Of a stretch of DNA of 21,933 nt, positions 8,830 through 17,885 are shown piece by piece. This DNA is from Glomus cerebriforme (Eukaryota > Glomeromycota > Glomeromycetes > Glomerales > Glomeraceae), in assembly GCA_003550305.1 (NCBI GenBank), contig QKYT01000091.1, forward strand, positions 88,079 through 110,011, in the 5' to 3' direction. The notes beneath the pieces are model-generated. The model worked only from the letters and a program-made list of their open reading frames with translations, had not been told where the DNA came from and ran no database searches. The position numbers were made by a program, and so were the translations under genes. Every line of letters begins with the position of its first letter. The first letter of the stretch is position 1.

Positions 8830-9692
8830 ATCATAAAAAAAATAAATGAATTTTTTTTTTTAAAAAGAAAAACTTATATCTATTTTATTTTAAAACGAAT
8901 CATATTTTTATTTTATTAGTAAAAAATCTTCAAAATCATTCACGCCACAATAATTAAGGTTGAGGATTTTTCGGAATATTGTACGATGCGCAAAAAATAA
9001 TACCTATACGGAGTATTCTTACACAATTAAAATATAATTCTCATGGATTTTCTTCGTAATTTTTTTTATTAATCATACGTGTATAGATTATGTAATATAA
9101 ACTTGTTTGAAATATTTTCGATTCTACAGTAATTTATAAATTGGTATCCTATGTAATCAGTAATCATACCTAATACATTTTATTATATTTTATTATTTTG
9201 TTTAGTATATTTAATTTATACCTTTATACCTTATTATCTTATGAGTATTTAATAAAATATGAACTAATATCATGATTTGCTCATGATTTGTGATATATAA
9301 ATATAACTTTATTAAAAAGCATTACTCATGATTGTAATATTCGTTCAACTATTTGACAAAAAATTTACATATATTGCTAAACTATCTATTCTTAACGAAT
9401 CATAGCATATATTGTACACGTCATGCAAAAAAAAGACATATCTTGCGCAACGTTACGTCACATATTTTAATATGTATGTAATTTACACGCTTGAGTCATA
9501 TATATTTTATTCATCACGCAAAATATCAGAATTAAAATCTTTAGTATTGTAGTAAATATAATAGAGAATCACCATGACTCATTTAATCATATTTTTACGC
9601 GTTGCGCATAACACGTAGACTTGCATAACCAAAATTTCGAATTGTGTTAAACATGAGTCAGTTATAAATTAAATCTATCGAATTAAAAAAAA

Positions 9693-10125
9693 ATTGGAAA
9701 CTAAATTATAAATATTACAATTGACAATGCAACATGATGGTCGTTAATACTTAGGGTAGATCTTTTACAAATTCTCGTAACAGATCACATAGATGATAAT
9801 CACAGCCATATAGCAGTAGCCCCTGGAAGCCAACATGGAGGGAGAGATCGAACTATTAACGGAATATTATTAAAATCAATATTTCCTATATATATCTTAT
9901 ATGTTTAACAGGCCTTATTCCGATTAGGGTGCCCAAGGTAATAATTCAAGATTTTGATTATCGGGATTTTGACCCAAATTTAATTAATACAAATTACTGC
10001 GGACAATCAAAAAATCACCTCACATAAAACTAATTTCTTTAAAAGGAAAAAAAAACTTATACATATTCTATTTCAAAATGAATCATATTTTTTATTGTAG
10101 TAAAAAATCTTCAACAACAATTAAG
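9693..10125. repeat. Duplicated segment, copy B
   Basis: This is the diverged direct duplicate of 7267-8965. It keeps the second knottin exon region, the CCGATTAGGGTGCCCAA block and the 54-bp identical block, but lacks the first exon with its flanks and lacks the foldback element. Its continuity across the insertion point supports the reading of 7873-8705 as an insertion in copy A. Confidence 0.8.
9744..9852 (-). pseudogene. Broken paralogue of the knottin-like gene (exon 2 only)
   Basis: The TTAATAG acceptor, the RSLPPC start of the mature region and the terminal TAA are recognisable, and the DNA aligns along the whole 122-bp second exon of the intact gene. Here it is only 109 bp long. The net 13-bp loss shifts the frame, an in-frame TGA follows shortly after, and the cysteine pattern is destroyed. 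The signal-peptide exon expected at higher coordinates is deleted, since acceptor-side sequence runs almost directly into the upstream CCGATTAGG block. It is a dead copy. Confidence 0.75.
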
Positions 10126-10320
10126 TTGAATTATCATCGTTATTATGCAGTATAAGTTTAGCAATTTTATATATTACTAATTCCCACTTATGAGATTTAC
10201 TGTAAGTATTGTAATTTGTAAGTTTGTCATAGTCATAATACTTAGAAATATATAAACATAAAACTTTCTTTGTATGAATTATCTATTTTTATAACATATA
10301 TTTCTCAATTGAAACATAGT

Positions 10321-10767
10321 ACAGTTCTAGGACCCCGAAATATGCATACAGAGGTCAGGTCCAACCAAAAAAATTTTACTATTAGCTGTACGCATTTTTT
10401 CAGGGCCGGAATTACAGTAATGTCAGTCAGTTACTAAAATAAGGGGACGTCTAAAGCGGAGCAGAATCACGTGATCATAGTGCATATCTGTCACCCCCGC
10501 GTCACAACTTCATTTTCCATTTTACCTAAGTATTCTAGGGACAATTTTTTTCGATAGGTGAAATCCTATTTATCACCTGTTGTTTGTCACATGCATAATT
10601 TCTTAATGCCATAATCCGGCCAAAAATTTTACGAAAATCACGTGATTCTGCTCCGCTTTAGACGTACCCTAAAATAAGTAATAAAGTTCTGGCTGACATT
10701 ATCAGAATTTATAATTTTTTTGGTTCAGCAAACTCTTTTTATATATATTTCGGGCTCCTACAGTTCT
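10321..10767. mobile_element. Outer miniature inverted-repeat element with 8-bp target duplication
   Basis: The element is 10329-10759, bounded by ACAGTTCT on both sides (10321-10328 and 10760-10767). Terminal arms read AGGACCCCGAAATAT at the left and, reversed, AGGAGCCCGAAATAT at the right; further in, AACCAAAAAAATT and AATGTCAG are also shared in inverted orientation. Without the element nested in it the length is about 196 bp. It has no coding capacity. The 8-bp duplication suits hAT-type mobilisation. Confidence 0.82.
10435..10677. mobile_element. Inner miniature inverted-repeat element nested in the outer one
   Basis: The element is 10443-10669 (227 bp), flanked by TAAAATAA at 10435-10442 and 10670-10677. 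Its 33-bp terminal inverted repeats (10443-10475 and 10637-10669) differ at one position; they begin GGGGACGTC and, reversed, GGGTACGTC, and contain the palindrome ATCACGTGAT. The interior holds the small hairpin GGTGAAATCCTATTTATCACC (about 10556-10577) and no reading frame. The 8-bp duplication again suits hAT-type mobilisation. The high arm identity suggests a young insertion. Confidence 0.88.
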
Positions 10768-12474
10768 TGTGCATCGCGTAAAATATCAAAATAAATTAGT
10801 CAAATTAGTATTACTGCATCACTTGTGACTAAGATTTTGCCATTAACATTCTATAAAGATTACATCATGAAATATTAAAATTATACTGTTACGTATGAGT
10901 CATGGTGTTTCTCTATTATATTTGCTATTTGCTAGTCACACATGATTAAATTATTATTATTAATACATAAGTCAATTGAGTCATAGTATGTAATTTACAT
11001 GTCACTCAAAATATTTCAATAAATAACATAGTCATAGTATATATTATTTTTTTACACATCCCGCGAAAATATTCTCTAAATTTAAACATGAGTCATAGTG
11101 TGTATATATATATATATTACGCGATTCATAATGACCTACTGTATTTTCATTAAACATGAGTCAAGTTATAAAATTTTTTTTTTAACATGAGTCATATTAT
11201 AAATTACATACAAAAAAAAATTGGAAACACAAATCTAAAGAAGTCAGAATTCAGCTCCAGATTCATCTTTTTTTCTCATCCTTCCCTATTACTTGAAGAA
11301 TTACGCGTAGTATCCCATAAAATTATACGTAAGTTTGTGATTGCACAGTTTTACGCTTAAAAAATTTTAAGGGTTACGCCCTCATTGGCTTCTGATTTTC
11401 CAAATTTATTTAAAAATAGTATAAGCTTCTATAAAAACTATTGGTAAGTATAGTCTTATTTTTTTGTCCTTGGTTTCAGTAGAGCGAGAAAAATTATTGC
11501 ATTGTACCAATTTTATCCTACATCCTGCACTAATGTTCGTTTACAATAAAGTGTCTACACGGGCTACAATATATCATGAATGAAAACATATTTGTCGCGT
11601 TTACGTGTCACACCTTTTTCATGTGACACGCATAATGCGGGCCAAAAACCACGTGAACGCAAAATTTTGTCATTACCAATCATACTACTCGAATTATTTA
11701 AAAAAATCGGCTAATTTCAGTGAAATTTTGAAAAAGAGGATATTAAAAAAAATTCCACATGAATCTTAAAAGTCATCAGGCAATCTTATCGGTAAAGTAG
11801 GTCACATTTCTTATTAAAGATAAAATAGTAAACTCATACGTTTTGACAAAATAAATTGATTGGTCAGTTTAATACAATCAATAACGTTTGTGAAATATTC
11901 GGAACATAAAAAAAATATAACAGCTAATACTTATTATTAGTAATTAAGGTTAATATAAGAGAAATTAAAAGATTCCGAATTATATAAGAAACATCATATT
12001 AACTGATATGTTTTTTTATTAAATATCCTTTCAGCAGATCCTCTTTTAGCAATCATGTTATTTTTCCTTTTTCACTGTGTATTTCGAATAATTTATTAAT
12101 CTGTTTGATATTCGTCTCCCCCTCATATTTATATGAAGAAGGTCAACTCATACACAATATAAGGAAGTTAAATGAGGGAGATTGGAGGGAGTTCTAGTTT
12201 TTAAAAAGAAAAAATAAAATAATAGAAAGAAAAAACTTTTAAATAATGTAATTGACTGAAGAAAAGAAAAGAGGTAGAAATATTTATACAGGATTTATAC
12301 ATTTACATTACATCATGGAAAATATTACATGAATGAATCATAGTATATAATTTACGCGTCACGAAAATATCGATGATACATATTTTACGTGTCACGCAAA
12401 ATATCGATAAAACTTTTAAAAAGATATTATCACACTTTGAGTCATCAACATGCACAAAATGAAAAATGTTGAGC
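10768..12474. other. Intergenic DNA with decayed repeats
   Basis: No gene is supported. The left part (to about 11215) consists of the ATGAGTCATA-type repeat. A hairpin with perfect 9-bp arms lies at 11604-11630, next to a stretch related to the interior of the inner miniature element. The remainder is unremarkable AT-rich sequence. Confidence 0.5.
11604..11630. repeat. Hairpin related to the inner miniature element
   Basis: CGTGTCACA (11604-11612) and TGTGACACG (11622-11630) are perfect inverse complements around a 9-base loop. The following GCATAATGCGGGCCAAAAAC and CACGTGA resemble GCATAAT...CCGGCCAAAAA...CACGTGA inside the element at 10443, so this may be a decayed relative lacking recognisable ends. 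Confidence 0.55.
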
Positions 12475-12618
12475 GTCAGATGTCGATTTGCATCAACTGA
12501 CAGCTGAGGTGTGTCAGATGACCAATGTTGGCCAAACATTCTTAGGGCATTAAAAGATCAGCCCAAATGGAGGTCCATAATTAGGCCGGTTGACACCTGA
12601 CGCAAATTGATATCTGAC
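12475..12618. repeat. Imperfect inverted repeat, 21-bp arms
   Basis: Arms at 12475-12495 and 12598-12618 match at 18 of 21 positions when reversed; all three differences are transitions. A second inverted pair, ACATTCTTAGGG (12536-12547) and CCCTAAGAATGT (12644-12655), overlaps it. No target duplication was found, so boundaries of a possible element are unknown. Confidence 0.65.
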
Positions 12619-12870
12619 TATCGTATAACAAAATACATTTTTACCCTAAGAATGTCATACCAGAATAAAAAAAACTTGCCAATTCGGCCAGACACTCTTT
12701 TTATTCGCCTTACTTTAAAAGTTATGAAAACAAAATACTAGCTATTCTATCTCAATATGGGTTAGAATTTGACTTCTCATAAAGTTGATGCTACTCTTTT
12801 GCGTCATAATATGCAATATTAGCATCCTTTGTAAAAAAAAAAAATGAGAAGCACCATTTCCATCTTCTGA

Positions 12871-13010
12871 CTACTTCAACAACAATAACTCAAGTGATAC
12901 TTCGAACAATAACTTGGAAATGAAGATACAGATCGAAAAGAAATAATTGATGAAAAGATAGATGAAATTAAAAAGGTTAATGGATGAAAAGATAAACGAA
13001 ATGAAAAAAA
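12871..13010 (+). pseudogene. Fragment of the membrane-protein gene tail
   Basis: The segment aligns with about 20907-21058, the end of the membrane-protein gene. It keeps the TSTTIT coding start, the KEIIDEKI stretch and a block of about 33 identical bases within the coiled-coil repeats. An early stop, a one-base insertion after the first coil unit (AAAAAGG against AAAAGA) and the absence of any membrane-spanning portion show that it is not functional. It is in the same orientation as the intact gene about 8 kb away. Confidence 0.8.
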
Positions 13011-15122
13011 TCAATAATAATCATCACATTAAAATTACTAAAAGAAGTCAATATTTATAATAGAAAGAAGAAAAGTCTAGCAAGAAATACTAATTTTGAT
13101 TTTTTTTTCATTTCATCTATTATTTTCCAATGTAATTTTTTTTTCTTATTTTTAGTATAGCATACGAAATAGTTTACAATTTTATATACAAAAATGCAAT
13201 ATTTTCGATTTGGTCGCAGTAATATTTATTATTTTATCAAGTAATCAAAGGGAAAGAACAATATATCAATAGTTTTGCATCAAATAGTTTTGTGATACTG
13301 AGCCGAATTTACGGAAAGTAATTTCATCCATTTTCAGCTAAATGAATTTCAGTTACTCTTGATAAATAAATATACTAATATTGATGAGAAGTATTGATGA
13401 GAAGTTTATGTTTATGAGTAGTCTATCCGAAAGAATATTCTTATCATGCTGATCAGTAGGACCATGCGGGTTTTAACAGACTGATATTTTTACAATTATC
13501 TTATTTCTGATCATTATTTAATTACTATTACAGTATAATATACGGGGTCTACTAAAATTAGCTGTGAATCATTTTTATCATAAGCTATGCAGCCTATGCT
13601 GGATCATTATCCTCTTTATAAAAATTTTAAGATTTTAAGTGGAAAATATTTAATGCTGTTTGATGTAAAGTATATAAGAAAAATTGGTAATTATGTACAT
13701 CTTAAAAGTTTTAATTAAGCCAAATCGACTTTTACCTAATTAATCTTATAGGGCAACGAGTACACAACTTGGATCCGAAATACTGTGCCGCAATATCTGC
13801 GACATGCATGCAATTTTATAAAACAGTATAGTAATAGTTTCAAAAAATGTAAAAAAAATTACTATAGTTACACCTTTTAATAATGTTTTGATTATTCTTA
13901 TTGTTGCTTATTTAACCTGCATTGTTTTTCGACTTTGATCTTTGATAAACACATTTGTTCCAAGACTTTTATAAATATCGTTCTTATTCTGACTCTGTCT
14001 TGAATCATACTGTAATAAGTACGGAACCCTTGACGTAATAAAAAAAATCTCCTCTAATTTCTAAATCGTTTGGTGCAATCATAGTTTATGATTTATCTGT
14101 TATTATTAAAACGCAAAATGTAACAGTAGATCATAGATTGTTTTTCTTAATTCTCGGAGCAATAATTTATATACTGTAAATAGCAACTCATACCAATAGC
14201 ATGGTATAATATTAATATCCCAATTATGCGGAGAGAGGCGGACCAAAACAAGTAAACAAAATTATTTCTTTTTTTGTTCAATATAGTGTATAACCTATTA
14301 GTAAGAAAATTCTAAACAATCACTTTTTCTTTATTTTTTAGACCAATCACATTTCGTATTTCAGGAAGTTGTGTAGTACGATTGCGATTTATTTTAAGGT
14401 ACGATTGCATTTATACTAAACCTGGTATCAATAAAGTATATAAAACATTTTAATTTAATAATTGTTTATTCCGTGAAATATTGTACAGTACATCATAATA
14501 TATACTATAATTATCTTTATTCGCTTTACTTTTATATTTATTTACATGTACCTTATTATGAGTAATAATTATGTTTCTTAAAGATCAATTCCTGAATTAA
14601 TATGGAATTTTCTTTAAGAAAAATAAATTTTGTTCCTTAAAATAAATACAAATTATCATATTATCATATCATACTTTAGTAAAAATAGAAACTTTGAAAA
14701 AAATCTTATGATCAATTTGTCTCTTTCTTGTAATACCATTTGATTTACAAATGTTAACGCATATTGTAACATTAAAAATGGTAAGTTAATCATTTTTGTT
14801 TTCATATAAAAGGAAATAGGGAAAATCAATTTAATTTGTATGACAAACTTCGAAAATTCGATGAAATATTTTTCAAATAAAAACACCAAAACAAGGAAAA
14901 TACACTGTATCCTATCCGTAAACAGTTTCATAGTTATTTATTTTTAAAAAAACTTCCATGTGGTTCATTCATTAATTTTACAATTTTACACATTTTTTCT
15001 TCCGTGAGCTACTGTTTAATTCCCTTTAACTATTATTTATTATCTACTAATTTTAAACGAAACATTATTATTATTCCATTTATTATTTCATTTCGTTAAT
15101 TTAAAGAATTATTAAATAAAAA
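13011..15122. other. Intergenic DNA, nothing recognised
   Basis: The sequence is AT-rich without long repeats. A 13-bp unit ATTGATGAGAAGT is repeated twice in tandem at about 13380-13405. The open frame on the minus strand at 14656-14931 is composed mainly of Phe, Ile, Leu and Lys and has no supporting context. The region immediately before 15123 has a usual A-rich context for a fungal start codon. Confidence 0.5.
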
Positions 15123-17885
15123 ATGAAGAAAACTATCGTAACAGAACTTTCTATAATCGACTTCTTTGAGAGTAAATTTAATTCTTTAAATATTAAGAGA
15201 TATCAATATGGAGAGCTTGAAAATGTTCGTTATGTCGACTCAAAAATTTTTGGAAAGGTTCAAAATGCAACATTAAAAGAAAATAAAACTTCTGTTATGT
15301 TAAAACCAATTGGTACTGAAGATATTCACGATAGTATCAATGAGGTTAGTAAAAAGCAAGAAAATTCTTTAAGAATGATAGTTCGTGAAAGATATTTAAA
15401 CCATAATCACGTGTCACATCATTTTTGACAAGTATCTTTTTTACTCATCAGATTAAATTAATGTGGGAGGCTGGTCCTGATAAGTCCACATTAAAATTTT
15501 ATGGAATCACTAAAGGTAATATTTAATATGTCACGTAAATTTCTTATTAAACAGTCTTATTAAAAAAATATATATATATTTATTTAAATTTTATAATGTA
15601 CGTAGATCCAACGAAAGATGAATATTTTCTAATATTGGAATATGTTGATTGTCTTACTTTTACGCAACATTTGCAAGACATGTATGATTATATGGATTGG
15701 AACGTAAAAGCTAATCTTGCATTTGAAATTGCGAATGGTATAAAATTCTTACATGAACATAATATCTCTCACAAGAATTTAGTAAGTAATGATAATATCA
15801 GATATATTTTTGAAATTATTTTCATTTACATAATTAATTTATAATATTATCATTTTTATAGACAGCAGATAATATTTTATATTATAAAGATACTATTAAA
15901 TTGATCAATTTCGGATTATTTAGAAATAACGTTCCTCAAAAACGTAACCTAAAAAAGAAGTTATCGTTTTGGAAAAAAGATAAAGAACATAACCATCCAA
16001 AAGAACACGACATCCTTTCATTGGGGATTGTTTTGTTTCAGCTTACTCAACACGTTGATTATTATAAAAATTGGGAAGAATATTTAAAAACAATTCCGTT
16101 GGAACATCGTGAAATTAAAATGGACAATATACCTGTTGAGTATAAAAAAAAATACAAGGAACTTTGTAAATGTACGTAAATTATTATAATGTCACGTGAT
16201 ATCGATCATCTTTCCTCTAATCACTCGTTCTTTTTTTTTAAATAGCTTGTTGGAGCAAAAATATAAATGAACGACCTAGTATCCATCAAATTGTAAATAC
16301 TCTACAAGATCTTGGTGGAAACGATTTAACTGATTTTGTTTATAATGCTTCACAACCTGGATCTGAAACTATAAATGATACGACCAACACAACTACTCCT
16401 ATAACAAATCCTTCTCAGCCAATTTCGTACACTGCACCTCACAAACCAGTTACATCAAGTACATCCAATCAGTCCTACACTACCACTACTTCTACTACTT
16501 CTACTACCACAAATCCTTTTACTTCCATAACTACAACACCTTTAACTTCTACGAATCCTTCAACGAATCCTTTAACTTCTTCCTTAACTTCCACGAATCC
16601 TTTAACTTCTTCCCGAACTTCCACGAATCCTTTAACTTCTTCCTTAACTTCCACGGATCCTTTAACTTCTTCCCGAACTTCCACGAATCCCTTAACTTCT
16701 CCTTTAATTTCTACGAATCCTTTGATTTCTCCTTATACTTATCCAACTCTTACAAACTCTTCAATAAATAGTCCTGACTCAGCGAGATCACCTTTAACCA
16801 TAGATTTTATTTTATCACCTCAACAACTTACTTCACTTATTTATGGATTAACAACACCATCTGCACATACTACGGGTCCAGTTACTCAAGAATACGTTAC
16901 GAAGATGTATAAAACTTTTCATGATAAAATCGCAAAATGTGAAATGGATATTTCAAAGTTGAATGATTTATATATAATACAATATTTAAATAATACAGTT
17001 CAAAATGAAAATAAGGTTTTTGACTTTTGTAATGCGAATCAATCTTTAGCCATCAACAAGGTACTTTTGGCATTGTTTCATCAGCTTGCGATTGGAACCT
17101 CTACAGTTAATTTATCAAAGGCGTATGGATTGTACAAAGAAGTTTCTAATAAAAATTCATTTGCTGCTTATGTAGCAGGTACATATGCTCAATATGGTCA
17201 AGGAGTTCCAAAAAATGCAACTGAAGCCTATAATTTTTACAAATCATCTGCAGAAAATGGATTTGTACCAGCTTATAATAAGATAGGATTATGTTATGAT
17301 ATGGGAACTGGTGTAACAGTCGATAAGCAAAAGGCTTTTCATTGGATTGAAAAATCTGCTAAAGCAGATGATAAATATGGTCAATATAACTTGGGAGCAT
17401 ATTATGAGACCGGGAATGGTTGTGTAAAAGATGAAAGTAAAGGATTTACTTGGTATTTAAAAGCAGCAGATCAAGGATTCATAACTGCATTAAATAAAGT
17501 GGGTTTATGTTATTTACAAGGAAAGGGTACAACTATAGATTATTTTAGATCATATGAATGGTTTAAAAAAGCAGCTATAGCAGGTTGTAAATATGGTCAA
17601 GTTAATGTAGGTAGTGCTTATGAATTAGGTAGAGGGGTTGAAAAAAATGAACAAGAAGCTTTTAATTGGTTTTTAAAAGCTGCTAATAATGAAAATTATG
17701 ATTTAGGACAATATTATCTTGCAAGATGTTATGAATTTGGTATTGGAACTACTAAAAATATGGTAAAGGCTTTAGAATGGTATCAAAAAAGTTCCGATAA
17801 TGGAAATACTTTAGCTCGTTTAGCTTTGGCAGATATTAGGAGTAAAAGTCAACAACCACAACTTATATACTTTCCTTTATATTAA
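15123..17885 (+). CDS. Pseudokinase with six Sel1 repeats, five exons
   Basis: Exons are 15123-15344, 15452-15515, 15606-15781, 15862-16171 and 16246-17885, joined by GT-AG introns of 107, 90, 80 and 74 bp with consistent phases, giving 803 residues. Residues about 25-275 form a tyrosine-kinase-like domain: a Lys in VMLK (61), Glu in INEIKLMW (74), then the catalytic loop HKNL (151-154) with Asn at 158, then INFG (169-172) and the ERPSI end motif. The HRD aspartate is Asn153 and the DFG aspartate is Asn170, so phosphotransfer is unlikely; the glycine loop is also weak. A Ser/Thr/Pro-rich linker (about 285-450) contains decapeptide repeats. Residues about 562-779 are six Sel1 repeats (for example AYNKIGLCYDMGTGV), helical scaffolds for protein binding. 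Kinase-Sel1 fusions are abundant in Rhizophagus; this one probably acts as a signalling scaffold. Confidence 0.88.
16569..16718 (+). repeat. 30-bp coding minisatellite in the kinase-Sel1 linker
   Basis: Five tandem 30-bp units encode the decapeptide PLTSSLTSTN and its variants. Units alternate between SSL and SSR, so the higher-order period is 60 bp (16569, 16599, 16629, 16659), and the fifth unit is more diverged. The unit length is a multiple of three, so copy-number change preserves the frame. The Ser/Thr content suggests a flexible, phosphorylatable or glycosylatable linker. Confidence 0.92.

Larger units (their letters stand above)
7267..8965. repeat. Duplicated segment, copy A (contains the intact knottin gene)
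   Basis: This block aligns, with gaps, to 9693-10125 in the same orientation. Shared parts are an ACTAAATTATAAATATTA-type start, the second exon and acceptor of the knottin gene, a TTATTCCGATTAGG block upstream of it, and a block at 8776-8829 that is identical over 54 bp to 9961-10014. Copy A additionally holds the first exon and the 833-bp foldback insertion, which copy B lacks. The pair is a segmental duplication about 2.4 kb (copy A to copy B) apart, not a transposon with recognisable ends. Confidence 0.8.
9350..12450. repeat. Scattered degenerate repeat with ATGAGTCATA and GTCACGCAAAATATC motifs
   Basis: Two short motifs recur in loose alternation: ATGAGTCATAGTATRTAATTTAC and GTCACGCAAAATATC (R is A or G). 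Examples of the second lie near 9513, 10999, 11057, 12357 and 12388. The series is interrupted by duplicated segment B and the nested miniature elements, so it was present before they arrived. It looks like a decayed minisatellite or a repeatedly inserted short element. No coding potential is visible. Confidence 0.55.

Noticed and set aside
8500..8836. Two overlapping plus-strand frames
   Set aside because: They are translations of the foldback element's repeats and contain ambiguous codons.
11558..11575. CGGGCTACAATATAT as another foldback-element end
   Set aside because: Only about 11 bp match the GGGCTACAACA end and the inward sequence does not align.
12303..12539. 78-residue minus-strand open frame
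   Set aside because: It overlaps the ATGAGTCATA-type repeat and the inverted repeat at 12475 and has no domain.
14656..14931. 91-residue minus-strand open frame with hydrophobic stretches
   Set aside because: Composition is Phe/Ile/Leu/Lys noise; the hydrophobic segments follow from T-rich DNA and there is no homologous pattern.
15123..15428. Stand-alone 101-residue protein
   Set aside because: It is the first kinase exon reading through the intron donor at 15345; splicing at GTTAGT restores a kinase domain.
16475..16684. Minus-strand Val/Glu-rich repeat protein
   Set aside because: It is the antisense shadow of the Ser/Thr/Pro minisatellite.
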